Positions 8,216 through 17,418 are shown, counted from the stretch's first letter. The stretch: DNA of 64,000 nucleotides from Brachyspira suanatina (GCF_001049755.1 NZ_CVLB01000003.1:124001-188000), one strand, 5' to 3'. The notes: generated by a model from the sequence alone, not told the origin. Translations and numbers: made by a program.

Positions 8216-10159
8216 TTAATCAACTTTTTCTTTAACAATACCGCTTCTGTATGCAGATAAAAGCTCTAGTAAATCATCTATTCTTTTTGAAAGCTGCTTT
8301 CCTATATCAGTTTCCCCTACTGTAATTCTCTTTATAAAACGTTCTACTATTATAGATTTAGGACTCAATTTAAATCCGGATTCTACAACTTCAGTAAATG
8401 GCCTATGCTCTGCAATAACCATCATATTCGAATTTGATATCAAAGTGTAGCCGCCTATGCCTGTGCTTTTATGATAAGCCTTTGAAAGTCCTCCGTCTAT
8501 CACTAGAAGAAGTCCTCCTCCTTTAATAGGGCTTTCTCCTTTATGAGTCTTTACAGGTACATGACCATTTATTATATGTGATTTATTTATATCAAGTTCA
8601 AATTCTCTTAATATATTCTGACAGTATTCTTTATTATCTATATGATAATAATAAGGGTTGTATTTTTCTTTATGAGTATCTTTATCTTCTATGAAATATC
8701 TCTCAAAAGTAGTCATTTTATTTTTACCGAATAAAGGCGATTTAGGGCCGCACCATAAATACCAACAGTAATCTAAAGCATTAAGCTGTTCCTCGCTTCC
8801 TACTTCACAGTAGAATGCTTTTCTCACTTTATCTTCTACTTGTTTTAAATATTTCTTTCCTGATAAATATTTACCGTCTATATAAACATCATCAAAACCG
8901 CCTTCCTCTTTAGTAGGTATGCATCCATGATAAAGAAGATTTCCATTAAATATTTTGTATATTCCGCCTTTAGCATACATATAATTCATATGCCTTTGAA
9001 GTGTAGGACTATTCATAAAAGAGAATGCTAAAGTTTGTATTAATGTATTTTCTCCTTCGCTTAATTCAAAAGGATTATTTTTATCTATTGTAGGAAAATT
9101 CTTATCTCTAAGCTCATAAGTTTTTCCTTCTAATGTTATAGTTCCTTTGTCATAATCTATTTTGTCAAGAAGAATTCTGTCGTCCATTCCATAATTAGGA
9201 TGTCTTTTGATAAGCTGACATTCCAATTTAAATTGTATTATAGATATAGCCTTATGCATTTTAGCAGCTAAATCTTTATCAACTTCATCATAAATATTTT
9301 TGTCTAAAGTATTTGGTTTGAATACTTCGCATGGATCATCTTTATAAATATCATTAGCAAATGATGATAAAGATCTTAAATTAATACCATAGCTATATTC
9401 TAATAAGTCAAAATTGTTATATCTTACAGCCAAACGAACAGCATTAGCAACGCATATTAAACTTCCTTTAGCAGCACCTAGCCAATGTATATCATGATTA
9501 CCCCAAGCAATATCAACTTCATTGAAAGTCATTATACTGTCCATAACTTTATCAGGATGAGGCCCTCTGTCATAAATGTCGCCTACTATATGAAGCCTAT
9601 CAACACTGCATTGACGAATAAGCTGGCATAATGCAATGATAAATTTATCTGCAGTAGATATTTCTATTATAGATTCAATTATGGAGAAGTAGTAATTTTC
9701 TTTGTTTTCTTCAGCATCAGTTTGAAGCAGTTCATCCAATATATATGCAAAATTAGCAGGCATTTTTTTTCTTATTTTTGATCTTGTGTATTTGCTAGTT
9801 ACAAGTTTGCATATTCTTATAAGTCTGTATATAGTTATTTTGCACCAATCAGCAAAATCATTTTCATTTGCTTTTTTATTAATCAAATTTTTAGTATCTA
9901 CTATTAATATTTGGAGTTCAACTCTATCATGTTCAGGTAAAGTATTTTTAAATAAAAGTTCAATTTTTTCTCTTATTACTCCCGAAGAAGTGCCAAGCAA
10001 ATATTCAAATCCGTCAGATTCTCCATGTATATCACTAAGGAAATATTCTGTACCTTTAGGTAATTGAGATATAGCCTTTAAATTTATTATTTCTACCGAA
10101 GCATCATCTATTGTAGGGTATTTTTTAGATAATAATTCTAAATAATCTTTATCTCTCAT
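8216..10159 (-). CDS. fbp: Fructose-1,6-bisphosphatase, class III
   Basis: This enzyme dephosphorylates fructose-1,6-bisphosphate in gluconeogenesis. The 647-aa protein is the long class III (Firmicutes-type) enzyme and not the animal or E. coli type. It shows the metallophosphatase motifs SDIHGE (D43, H45), GDIYDRG and WGNHD in order, and a C-terminal GHVPVKTHKGESP region typical of the class. A GGAG ribosome site precedes ATG 10159. It stands alone on the minus strand between a palindromic repeat and the divergent tRNA cluster. Confidence 0.95.
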   Translation of the reverse strand: MRDKDYLELLSKKYPTIDDASVEIINLKAISQLPKGTEYFLSDIHGESDGFEYLLGTSSGVIREKIELLFKNTLPEHDRVELQILIVDTKNLINKKANENDFADWCKITIYRLIRICKLVTSKYTRSKIRKKMPANFAYILDELLQTDAEENKENYYFSIIESIIEISTADKFIIALCQLIRQCSVDRLHIVGDIYDRGPHPDKVMDSIMTFNEVDIAWGNHDIHWLGAAKGSLICVANAVRLAVRYNNFDLLEYSYGINLRSLSSFANDIYKDDPCEVFKPNTLDKNIYDEVDKDLAAKMHKAISIIQFKLECQLIKRHPNYGMDDRILLDKIDYDKGTITLEGKTYELRDKNFPTIDKNNPFELSEGENTLIQTLAFSFMNSPTLQRHMNYMYAKGGIYKIFNGNLLYHGCIPTKEEGGFDDVYIDGKYLSGKKYLKQVEDKVRKAFYCEVGSEEQLNALDYCWYLWCGPKSPLFGKNKMTTFERYFIEDKDTHKEKYNPYYYHIDNKEYCQNILREFELDINKSHIINGHVPVKTHKGESPIKGGGLLLVIDGGLSKAYHKSTGIGGYTLISNSNMMVIAEHRPFTEVVESGFKLSPKSIIVERFIKRITVGETDIGKQLSKRIDDLLELLSAYRSGIVKEKVD

Positions 10160-10273
10160 AAAATAACTCCAATATAATATTATGTATATAGTTAAATATT
10201 ATATACAAAAATATTTGCAAATCTATATATAATCTACATATAATAGTAAAAATGATTATATTAAAAAATAATG

Positions 10274-10301
10274 TTGACAAAAAATATAATTAGTATATAA
10301 T
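10274..10301 (+). promoter_or_regulatory. Sigma-70-type promoter of the tRNA cluster
   Basis: TTGACA (10274-10279) and TATAAT (10296-10301) are separated by 16 bp. Both hexamers match the consensus exactly, and the -10 box ends 17 bases before tRNA-Pro. Confidence 0.8.
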
Positions 10302-10318
10302 TAGCAAACACAATTTAA

Positions 10319-10392
10319 CGGGATGTAGCGCAATTGGTTAGCGTACCTGCTTTGGGAGCAGGGGGTTGTGAGTTCGAGTCTCACCATCCCGA
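10319..10392 (+). tRNA. tRNA-Pro (anticodon TGG)
   Basis: A complete cloverleaf can be drawn. The acceptor CGGGATG pairs with CATCCCG, the anticodon stem CCTGC/GCAGG encloses loop TTTGGGA, and the T arm is GTGAG-TTCGAGT-CTCAC. The discriminator is A. CCA is not encoded. It is the first of three closely spaced tRNA genes. Confidence 0.95.
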
Positions 10393-10394
10393 AT

Positions 10395-10468
10395 GCGCTA
10401 GTAGCTCAATTGGATAGAGCAACTGCCTTCTAAGCAGTAGGTTACAGGTTCGATTCCTGTCTGGCGCG
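10395..10468 (+). tRNA. tRNA-Arg (anticodon TCT)
   Basis: Acceptor GCGCTAG pairs with CTGGCGC (one G-T pair). The anticodon stem ACTGC/GCAGT encloses loop CTTCTAA and the T loop is TTCGATT. It begins only two bases after tRNA-Pro, so both must be processed from one transcript. It reads AGA codons, which are frequent in this AT-rich genome. Confidence 0.95.
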
Positions 10469-10536
10469 CATATAAGCCGTCTGTCAGCGGTTTTTATTAT
10501 ATGATAAAAAATAATAACTCTTTTTAATGTTTAAAT

Positions 10537-10611
10537 GGCGAATGTAGCTCAGTTGGTTAGAGCGCCAGATTGTGGATCTGGATGTCGCGGGTTCAAGTCC
10601 CGTCTTTCGCC
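10537..10611 (+). tRNA. tRNA-His (anticodon GTG)
   Basis: The anticodon stem CCAGA/TCTGG encloses loop TTGTGGA. Acceptor GCGAATG faces CTTTCGC with one T-T mismatch, and an extra 5' G (10537) faces discriminator C (10611). This extra G(-1):C73 pair is the identity mark of tRNA-His. It lies 68 bases after tRNA-Arg in the same cluster. Confidence 0.94.
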
Positions 10612-10769
10612 CATTTCTTTTTTAAAATCTTTCTCTAATAAAATTTATTTATAAAAATTATATTGACATTAAGATAAAATAGCTATAACTTAATATATAG
10701 ATTATTTTTTATACAGCTTAAAAAATTGTATCTAAATCTATTAAAAATCATTTTTATGGAGAATAAAAA

Positions 10770-11534
10770 ATGAAAAAAATCACAAAATTATCATTAGTGA
10801 TTGCTTTAGTATTAGAAGCTAATATTAAAGTATTTGCAGCAAGCGGTTTTGAATTCGCTTTAAATGTACCATTAGGAGCATCTTTTGGTATATTTATAGG
10901 AGAAACAACTTTCACATATCCAGGATTATCCACCATTGCACCTGCTATTAATTCAGAAGTGGGCTTTGATGCTGGAGTACATGCTCAAATAGGATATATG
11001 ATTGATTTTGGTGCCGTAGGTCTTAGCCTTTTAGGTGATTTAGGATACAGTTATGACAGTTACAGAATGTCATTCTCCTTATCAAGCAGTGTTCCAGGAA
11101 ATAATTTTGATATGAAATCATATTACAGTATGTATATGCATAATTTTCAAATAGGTATTCTTCCTAAATTGAATTTTGGAAACTTTGCTATAGGTATAGG
11201 AGCAGGAGTTAAGATTCCTATGGCTGGAACAATAGAAGCTAAAACTGAAGCAAATGTCAATGGTCAACAAATAGATTTTTCACAGTTTAATGGTAGTACT
11301 AAATATGTATCTTCTGATTTTAAAACTCGAGTAATACCTTATATAAAAGCTACATTTGATTACTCTTTCTTCTTTAATGATCGTATGGCTTTTGTTTTGG
11401 GAGCATATTTTGGCTATGATTTTGGACTTGCTTATAAAAATAATCAGCCATTATTCAATGACGATTCAAGACTTGATAGTTTTGATATAGGTGTCAATTT
11501 AGGATTCAAATTCGGTCCTAGAGTTGGCTATTAA
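10770..11534 (+). CDS. Outer-membrane beta-barrel protein
   Basis: A 254-aa protein with a cleavable signal peptide (MKKITKLSLVIALV..., cut near VFA-AS). The mature part is rich in glycine and aromatic residues with alternating strands, and ends in the aromatic GY. This is typical of an outer-membrane barrel of about eight to ten strands. It begins FEFALNVPLGASFGIF, shared with the next gene, so the two are tandem paralogues. GGAG lies 10 bases before the ATG. A possible promoter is TTGACA (10663-10668) with TATAAC (10684-10689). A terminator follows at 11559-11592. The function beyond surface exposure is unknown. Confidence 0.78.
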   Translation: MKKITKLSLVIALVLEANIKVFAASGFEFALNVPLGASFGIFIGETTFTYPGLSTIAPAINSEVGFDAGVHAQIGYMIDFGAVGLSLLGDLGYSYDSYRMSFSLSSSVPGNNFDMKSYYSMYMHNFQIGILPKLNFGNFAIGIGAGVKIPMAGTIEAKTEANVNGQQIDFSQFNGSTKYVSSDFKTRVIPYIKATFDYSFFFNDRMAFVLGAYFGYDFGLAYKNNQPLFNDDSRLDSFDIGVNLGFKFGPRVGY

Positions 11535-11558
11535 TATTTTATTTTATTTACTAAATAA

Positions 11559-11596
11559 AAAGTCTGCTGATTGTTATATTAGCGGACTTTTATTTT
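11559..11596 (+). terminator. Terminator between the two barrel paralogues
   Basis: AAAAGTCTGCT (11559-11569) pairs with AGCGGACTTTT (11582-11592) with one G-T pair; a T-rich tract follows. Confidence 0.8.
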
Positions 11597-11618
11597 ATAG
11601 TTTTATTATTATTTATTT

Positions 11619-12349
11619 ATGAAGAAAATATTATTAATTATTATCATCATTACAACTTTCAATATAAAATTATTTGCAAAAGGCAGTTTTGAAGCTATAT
11701 TAAATGTGCCTTTAGGGGTGTCCTTAGGAATATTCAATGGCGAGGTTGAGTCAATAGGAAGCGAACCTCAAATAAATACTAAAGCAGGATTTAATGCCGG
11801 AATAAATATACAGATTGGTTATATGTTTGCTTTCGGAAAATTCGGATTAAGTATTTTAGGTGATTTAGGCTACAGTTATGACAGCTTTAAATATTCATTA
11901 TATCATAGTATTTCTGCATTTGGAGGAAGTGAAGAATATAATATATATAATAGCTTGTATATGCATAATTTTCAGATAGGACTTCTTCCCAAATTTAATC
12001 TCGGCGCATTTTCTTTAGGTATGGGAGGCGGAGTAAAAATACCAATTGCAGGTACAAGCGAAAGTAGAGCAATAAAAACTATAAATATATTTGGCAATTC
12101 AATAAAATCAGAAGAGAATATTAAAAAAATTATAAATCTTCTGATTATTTATCATCTGTTATCGGATATATTAAAGTTACATTCGATTATTCTTTCTTTT
12201 TTACTGATAAATTAGCTTTCAATTTAGGTGCGTATTTTGGGTATGATATAGGTCTATCATATAAAGAATCAGATTCAAAAGAAAATTACAGAGTTGATAG
12301 TTTTGATGTAGGTATTCAATTGGGATTAAGATTTGCCTCTAAATTATAA
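11619..12349 (+). pseudogene. Outer-membrane beta-barrel paralogue with one frameshift
   Basis: The first 198 codons have a signal peptide and match the upstream barrel gene (FEAILNVPLGVSLGIF; GDLGYSYDS; YMHNFQIGLLPKFNLG). The frame then derails after EENIKK. Another frame resumes the homologous sequence, SSDYLSSVIGYIKVTFDYSF and then RVDSFDVGIQLGLRF, to a stop at 12347-12349. Adding one A to the run of seven at 12123-12129 restores a full ~243-aa barrel. It may be a genuine inactivation, a phase-variable tract or a sequencing miscall. No good ribosome site precedes the ATG, and the upstream terminator separates it from its paralogue. Confidence 0.75.
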
Positions 12350-12419
12350 TATAAAAAAAATATTAATTTCAATATAACTTGATATTTTTTTGTATATTAA
12401 TATACTATAATATATATTT

Positions 12420-12545
12420 ATGAAAACTTTTTTAATAATATTAGCTATACCTTGTATTTTACAGAAATAAACAGCTTTTAATATTGGTCGTAATAACAAA
12501 TATATAAGCCCACAAATTAGAACTGAATTTGATACTAAATCGTAA
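12420..12545 (+). pseudogene. Remnant of a small exported protein, possibly a third barrel paralogue
   Basis: From ATG 12420 the frame gives a signal-peptide-like MKTFLIILAIPCILQK and then a TAA. It continues in the same frame as TAFNIGRNNKYISPQIRTEF before a final stop. TATAAT lies just upstream at 12406-12411. The fragment is only 42 codons and sits after two exported barrel genes, so a truncated relative is plausible, but homology cannot be shown by eye. Confidence 0.35.
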
Positions 12546-12586
12546 ACTATAGTTCATAGTTTCCGATAATTTTAACAATATTAAAA

Positions 12587-12660
12587 GCGTCTGTGGCTCA
12601 ATTGGATAGAGCAGCGGATTTCGGTTCCGCCGGTTGGGGGTTCGATTCCTCTCAGACGCG
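12587..12660 (+). tRNA. tRNA-Arg (anticodon TCG)
   Basis: Acceptor GCGTCTG pairs with CAGACGC. The anticodon stem GCGGA/TCCGC encloses loop TTTCGGT, the T arm has loop TTCGATT, and the discriminator is G. It is a single gene ~73 bp upstream of the TPR protein. It reads CGN codons, which are rare in this genome. Confidence 0.95.
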
Positions 12661-12733
12661 AATAAAAATTGATTATTTGAATAAATATGTTAAAATATAA
12701 ATAATGTAATAGAAAAAAGGTTTTTTATAAAAA

Positions 12734-13912
12734 ATGAAAGAAAAAACTATAAAAAAACTCAATTTAGTTATATTAATACTATTTCCTATTATGCTTTTAG
12801 TATTCTCTATTACATATAATATATATAGCGTAGGTACAGAAAACAGAATTAGAAGAGAATTAGAAAACTTTACAAACTCACTTTCCTTGAGAATGGAAAG
12901 TAAGTATATGGATATGATGACATTGTATTTCAAAGAAGAATTAAATAATTATGCCATAGCAAATGAATTTACAAATCTAGTTAAAGAACAAGTAAGATTA
13001 GGAATAACTCCACATTTCAATTCACTTAAATTTTCCATAGATTATACAATGAAAAACAATGTAAGGACCACTACTTATGCTTTATTGTTTATAGCGGTAC
13101 TTATGTTTATACTAACTTTAGTAATTAATTTCACAAATAACAATATAACTAATACATCGTATGTTAGCAGTAGCAATAATACCGTTATGAGTATTAAAGA
13201 AAATAATGATAAACCTTCTAATCCGATAGGAAGTGTGATTGATTCATCATCCAGTGAGTCTATAAGGCTTGAAATAGAGGAAATGTATAAAAATTTAGTA
13301 AAAGAAATGAAAAATTCCAGAGATGAACAGGCATTAGAAATAATAGAAAAAATGTTCCAATTAGATGATAGAAATTATTTAGCTTTAAATGGTGCTGGAA
13401 TTTTATATACTAAAATGTACGGAAGAGAAAATAAAGATGAGTATTTCAAAAAAGCCAATGAGTATTATCAATATGCTCTATCTTTATACACTAATAATGA
13501 AAATGTTTCAAATAATAGAGCGATCTTATATTCTATAAGATATGAATTAAAAAAATCAGAAGAGGATTATGAAACAGCTTTAATTATACTTAATGATACT
13601 TTATCTGCTAATCATTTAGATGTTGAACTTCTTAATAACAGAGCCACATTATATGCTGTGAAATATAAAATAAGCGGAGATGAAAATATATTTGCAAGAT
13701 CTATAAATGATTATGATGAGCTTATAAAAATTGATTATAATAATATATATGCTCTCAACAATAGAAGTGCTTTATATTTTACCAAATATAAAAATTCTGG
13801 AGATAAAAAATATTTTGACAAATCTATAGAAGATTGTAATACTGCTTTCAAAATTAATTCTGCTGAAGCTCTTTATGATAACAGAGGATCATTATACATA
13901 TATAAATATTAA
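12734..13912 (+). CDS. Membrane-anchored TPR-repeat protein
   Basis: A 392-aa protein with a hydrophobic segment at residues ~11-31, a ~80-residue extracytoplasmic stretch, a second membrane segment near 113-133, and a cytoplasmic part. The cytoplasmic part contains at least four repeats of the N-N-R-A-x-L-Y-x-x-x-Y type (LNGAGILYTK, SNNRAILYS, LNNRATLYA, LNNRSALYF). These are degenerate tetratricopeptide repeats, a protein-protein interaction scaffold. Brachyspira genomes carry many such proteins. The last repeat ends abruptly at LYIYKY. The gene is convergent with the next ATPase, with only three bases between stop codons. Partner and function are unknown. Confidence 0.72.
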   Translation: MKEKTIKKLNLVILILFPIMLLVFSITYNIYSVGTENRIRRELENFTNSLSLRMESKYMDMMTLYFKEELNNYAIANEFTNLVKEQVRLGITPHFNSLKFSIDYTMKNNVRTTTYALLFIAVLMFILTLVINFTNNNITNTSYVSSSNNTVMSIKENNDKPSNPIGSVIDSSSSESIRLEIEEMYKNLVKEMKNSRDEQALEIIEKMFQLDDRNYLALNGAGILYTKMYGRENKDEYFKKANEYYQYALSLYTNNENVSNNRAILYSIRYELKKSEEDYETALIILNDTLSANHLDVELLNNRATLYAVKYKISGDENIFARSINDYDELIKIDYNNIYALNNRSALYFTKYKNSGDKKYFDKSIEDCNTAFKINSAEALYDNRGSLYIYKY

Positions 13913-13915
13913 TTA

Positions 13916-15118
13916 TTAAAATATATTTATTTTTTTCTTTGTAAGTCCAAGTCTATTTTTTCTATATTCTTTTTCTAAATTGCCAATATTTAAATTATTA
14001 TTCATTTTACTGAAATAATCTATTCTATAAATACTGCTCATATTATTTTCTTTATTTGTGATGAAATAATTATAAAGCATAGTACCTTCAATACTCATAA
14101 GAGATGAATCATGGGTTGAAAGTATAAGCTGGGAAGTATCTGTTTCTATTGGGTGAATTTTATTAAAAAAATTTCTGCCGAATAAATTTACAACAAATTC
14201 TAATAATTCTGATTGTATCCCATTAAATTCATCAACTATAGATAATGTACCATTAAGAAGAGAAACTAATATATAAATCAAATTAATAGCGTAAATTTTA
14301 CTTCCTTCTGATTCAACCTCATCAAAATCATTCTTATAACTATCATGTTTGGATACTAATCTTTTATTATCTATGATAAAAGAGAATTCATTAGCAGACA
14401 TACCATCTTCTATATTCAAATCATCTATATCAATAAATGAAAGTAGTTTTTTATATATATACCAAATATTATATTTATTAAAATAATCGAAAGCCTCTAC
14501 TATAGCATATGATGAGAAGTCCGCTTCATTTGTAAATGGAAATAAAAAACATAAATTTTTAAATAATGAAAGATAATAATTTACTTCTTCTCTGTACTCA
14601 TCTATCTTTTCATCATTTATAAAACTCAGAAAAGTATTTGTATCTGGAATATATTTATTATAATTAAACATACCATTTTTTATATAATTCAATTCTCTTT
14701 CAAATACCGTAATATCATGATTTTTTATCAATTTTTCTGAATATATTCTTTTATTTTGATTATCCAATACTAATTCATATAGATATAATATGCATTCATC
14801 ATTTGAATAAAACTCCAAACAGAATCTGCTCTTATCATCTTTACCATAAATCATATTAGGATCTAAAAGTCTCTTTATACTGTCATCACTTGAAGTTATA
14901 TATCCATTATTAGAATAAAGAATAAATTTTAAAGCATTGATTAAATTACTTTTACCTGAACCATTATAACCGTATAAAAGACATAATTTTGATATATATT
15001 CATCATTCATCTTTTTTATAAATCGGCATTCATTTTCTTCGGAAATATCAACGCTTAAATCCAAGACAACCTCATTATAAAAAGATCTGTAATTGGCAAT
15101 TGTAAATTTTTTAAGCAT
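13916..15118 (-). CDS. AAA15-family ABC-type ATPase (COG1106-like)
   Basis: A 400-aa ATPase with a RecF/SMC-like start (LKKFTIANYRSF), Walker A G50-YNGSGKS57, Walker B LSIVDEF and the switch histidine in LSTHD. A large insert between Walker A and B is typical of the AAA15/COG1106 group. These stand-alone ATPases often occur in abortive-infection or overcoming-lysogenisation-type defence loci, with or without a toxin partner. No partner gene is visible here; the convergent TPR gene is on the opposite strand. Unlike the ATPase at 4-5 kb, it is intact. Confidence 0.75.
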   Translation of the reverse strand: MLKKFTIANYRSFYNEVVLDLSVDISEENECRFIKKMNDEYISKLCLLYGYNGSGKSNLINALKFILYSNNGYITSSDDSIKRLLDPNMIYGKDDKSRFCLEFYSNDECILYLYELVLDNQNKRIYSEKLIKNHDITVFERELNYIKNGMFNYNKYIPDTNTFLSFINDEKIDEYREEVNYYLSLFKNLCFLFPFTNEADFSSYAIVEAFDYFNKYNIWYIYKKLLSFIDIDDLNIEDGMSANEFSFIIDNKRLVSKHDSYKNDFDEVESEGSKIYAINLIYILVSLLNGTLSIVDEFNGIQSELLEFVVNLFGRNFFNKIHPIETDTSQLILSTHDSSLMSIEGTMLYNYFITNKENNMSSIYRIDYFSKMNNNLNIGNLEKEYRKNRLGLTKKKINIF

Positions 15119-15194
15119 GTTATTTTATTTTTTATATATTTTCTCTCTAGTATTATAAAAACAAAACAATCTAAAATATGTAAAGATTAAAAAA

Positions 15195-15310
15195 CTTAAA
15201 AAAAGCTTGTGTGGGTGCTGTATTTTCTTATTAAATTAAATAAGAAAATAAATACTAAGATTTCAAAATAAAGCATAAAATATAGAGAGCTGGGAATTAG
15301 AATAATATTT
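15195..15310. repeat. Degenerate copy of the palindromic intergenic repeat (J)
   Basis: AAAGCTTGTGTGGGTGCTG near 15202-15220 resembles the GGGCGGG box, and AGAGAGCTGGGAATTAGAATA near 15281-15301 resembles half of the central module. The match is partial. It lies between the divergent AAA15 ATPase and VWA genes. Confidence 0.35.
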
Positions 15311-15361
15311 TTAAAGCATAAAAATATTTGATTTTTTATTTATTTATCTTATTATTAGAGA

Positions 15362-16504
15362 ATGGATAAAGATAATATAGATTATAAAAATGCATCAAGA
15401 TGGCGTTTAATACTCGGAAGTTTCGCTGAAAATAATTTAGAGCTTGACGGAGAGTATTCTGAAATGGATCAATCATTAGGTTTTTTATATGATAGGGAAT
15501 ACAGCAGAGAAGCAGGATATGCTGATTTTGAAAATAATGATAAACAGAGAGGCGGAAAAAATAAAAGCGCTTTAACTGTACCTACTTGGGTTGCTAAGGT
15601 AAAAAAGTTATTTCCTAAAAAAACAGTTGAAATTATGCAAACTCATGCATTAGAAAAATATAATCTTACTGAGATGATCACTGATGAGAATATTTTAAAA
15701 GAGATGGAGCCTAATATGGAGCTTTTAAAAAATATTCTCACATTTAAAGATATGATGAATGGCAGCGTTAAAAAGCTTGCTTATGATATAGTAAGAAAAG
15801 TTGTTGATGATATAAAAAAGAAAATGGAAAGCGATATAAAAAAAGTTTTCTATGGTAAAAAACTTCCAAACTCCACTACTCAAAATAAAATATTCAAAAA
15901 CCTTGATATAAAAAAAACAATAAGAAATAATTTAAAAAACTATAACATTGAAGATAAAACTATATTTGTAGATAAATTATATTTCAATCAAAACATAAAA
16001 AAGTATAATCCTTGGCATATAATAATACTGATAGATGAAAGCGGCTCTATGATAGACTCTGTAATATATTCTGCAATAATGGCATCTATATTTTCAAATC
16101 TTCCCTATTTATCAATAAAACTTGTAATATTCGATACTTCCATAGTTGATCTAAGCGACAGCGTGAAAGATCCAATAGATGTATTATTTAAAGTTCAGTT
16201 AGGAGGAGGTACTGATATTGTTATGGCTTTGGAATATGCTAAAAAGATTACAACTGCACCTGACAAAACTATAGTACTTCTTATAAGCGATTTATATGAC
16301 AGCAATGATTACAAACATATGTATAAAAGTGCAAGAGACATAATAGAAGCAAGATCTAAACTTTTCGTGCTTCCTGCTTTAGACTATAATGCCGATGCTA
16401 GTTATGATAAAGAGGCGGCAAAGCAATTAGCAAAAATAGGAGCTAAAGTTGCTGCTATTACTCCTGATGAGCTTTCCAGATGGATAAGTACTGTAATATC
16501 ATAA
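15362..16504 (+). CDS. VWA (von Willebrand factor A) domain protein, CoxE-like
   Basis: A 380-aa soluble protein. The first ~210 residues are charged and helical, and the C-terminal part is a VWA domain with a complete metal-binding MIDAS set: D225-E-S-G-S229, T284 in LGGGTD, and ISD310. VWA proteins of this type usually work with a MoxR-type AAA+ ATPase to assemble or insert metals into enzymes. No MoxR gene is adjacent, so the partner must be elsewhere. No signal peptide is seen. It starts right after AGAGA with a weak ribosome site. Confidence 0.8.
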   Translation: MDKDNIDYKNASRWRLILGSFAENNLELDGEYSEMDQSLGFLYDREYSREAGYADFENNDKQRGGKNKSALTVPTWVAKVKKLFPKKTVEIMQTHALEKYNLTEMITDENILKEMEPNMELLKNILTFKDMMNGSVKKLAYDIVRKVVDDIKKKMESDIKKVFYGKKLPNSTTQNKIFKNLDIKKTIRNNLKNYNIEDKTIFVDKLYFNQNIKKYNPWHIIILIDESGSMIDSVIYSAIMASIFSNLPYLSIKLVIFDTSIVDLSDSVKDPIDVLFKVQLGGGTDIVMALEYAKKITTAPDKTIVLLISDLYDSNDYKHMYKSARDIIEARSKLFVLPALDYNADASYDKEAAKQLAKIGAKVAAITPDELSRWISTVIS

Positions 16505-16688
16505 AAAATTTATTTAACAATTATTAACAAATATATACGCAAAATCACTTATATGTTATATATTATGCTAATAAATAAGCATATAGATTTTATTTTCTCA
16601 ATAAGCATACACAACTATATATTCTATATTATATAATATCGTATATTATATTTTATATAGAAGATAAATAACATCAATATTTCTTGAA

Positions 16689-16734
16689 TGAAAATATATT
16701 TTTCTGAAAAAATATATTTTCATATTGTTTTTTT
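16689..16734 (+). terminator. AT-rich hairpin with T tract downstream of the VWA gene
   Basis: TGAAAATATATTTTT (16689-16703) pairs with AAAAATATATTTTCA (16708-16722), and TATTG plus a T7 tract follows. It is 185 bases after the VWA stop, in a 353-bp stretch with no gene. Either late termination or insulation of the vsp pseudogene promoter region would fit. Confidence 0.6.
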
Positions 16735-16769
16735 ACAACACTAATAGTTAATAAAACTTTTTTCTCTTT

Positions 16770-16793
16770 GCTGAACCAAGAAATTGGTTCAGC
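16770..16793 (+). promoter_or_regulatory. Perfect 10-bp hairpin with GAAA tetraloop upstream of the vsp pseudogene
   Basis: GCTGAACCAA (16770-16779) pairs with TTGGTTCAGC (16784-16793) around a GAAA (GNRA-type) loop. It lies 64 bases before the pseudogene ATG and has no T tract, so it is more likely an mRNA leader structure or protein-binding site than a terminator. Confidence 0.5.
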
Positions 16794-16857
16794 ATACTAT
16801 TGATGCTTATACTCAGAAATAGTAATAGTATAAAAAGTATTTATAGGAGATAACTTT

Positions 16858-17418
16858 ATGATACAGAAAGTTAACAAAAAAATAAAGTTTCTAATTTATG
16901 TAACAGGTTCTTTATTAATAACATCAGTTTCAGCATTTGGTATGTATAGTGCTGACGGTAATGACTGGATTAATTTCCTTACTAATGGTAATCAACTTAG
17001 AGCAAGAATGTAACATTTGGGATTCACTTTAGGAAATGGTACAATCAAATGTACATTAGGCTTCAAAACTAACGACAGATATATTGGATCTATACTAACT
17101 CCTGACTGAAATAATCAGGTTAATTTTAATCATACTTTATCTGCAGGTTTGGGGTAAACTTCTTATATATTTGGCATAAGAGTATGATATAACTTCACTT
17201 ACATAGATCAATATGTACAGGTACATACTCCAACATTAGTATTCAATATTTTGAATAACAATTTGAGAGTAGTTATAACTATACAAGTAGCTGTATAAGA
17301 TAATACTTACAGCGATGGTACTAAATTTACCGCTGTAGGTTTTAATCAAATAGAATTGAGATATTATACTGGAATAGATGTTTTTAATTATATAAAATTA
17401 GATTTTAATAATAAATGA
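16858..17418 (+). pseudogene. Variable surface protein (Vsp-family) pseudogene with five in-frame stops
   Basis: Read from ATG 16858 there are 187 codons in one unbroken frame, interrupted by five stops. The order is RARM-stop-HLGF, TPD-stop-NNQ, GLG-stop-TSY, GIRV-stop-YNFT and VAV-stop-DNT. The pieces read as a Brachyspira Vsp: a signal peptide ending VSAFGMYS, DWINFLTNGNQLRARM, LGFTLGNGTIKCTLGF, YNFTYIDQYVQVHTPTL, NILNNNLRV and LRYYTGIDVF. From memory, Vsp39-type proteins are roughly twice this long, so the rest is deleted. The AGGAG ribosome site and leader remain. It could be a decaying paralogue or a silent donor for recombination with intact vsp genes elsewhere. Confidence 0.78.

Noticed and set aside
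16858-17418. Stop-codon reassignment or readthrough to explain the vsp pseudogene
   Set aside because: Both TAA and TGA occur in the frame, and every other gene here uses them as normal terminators.
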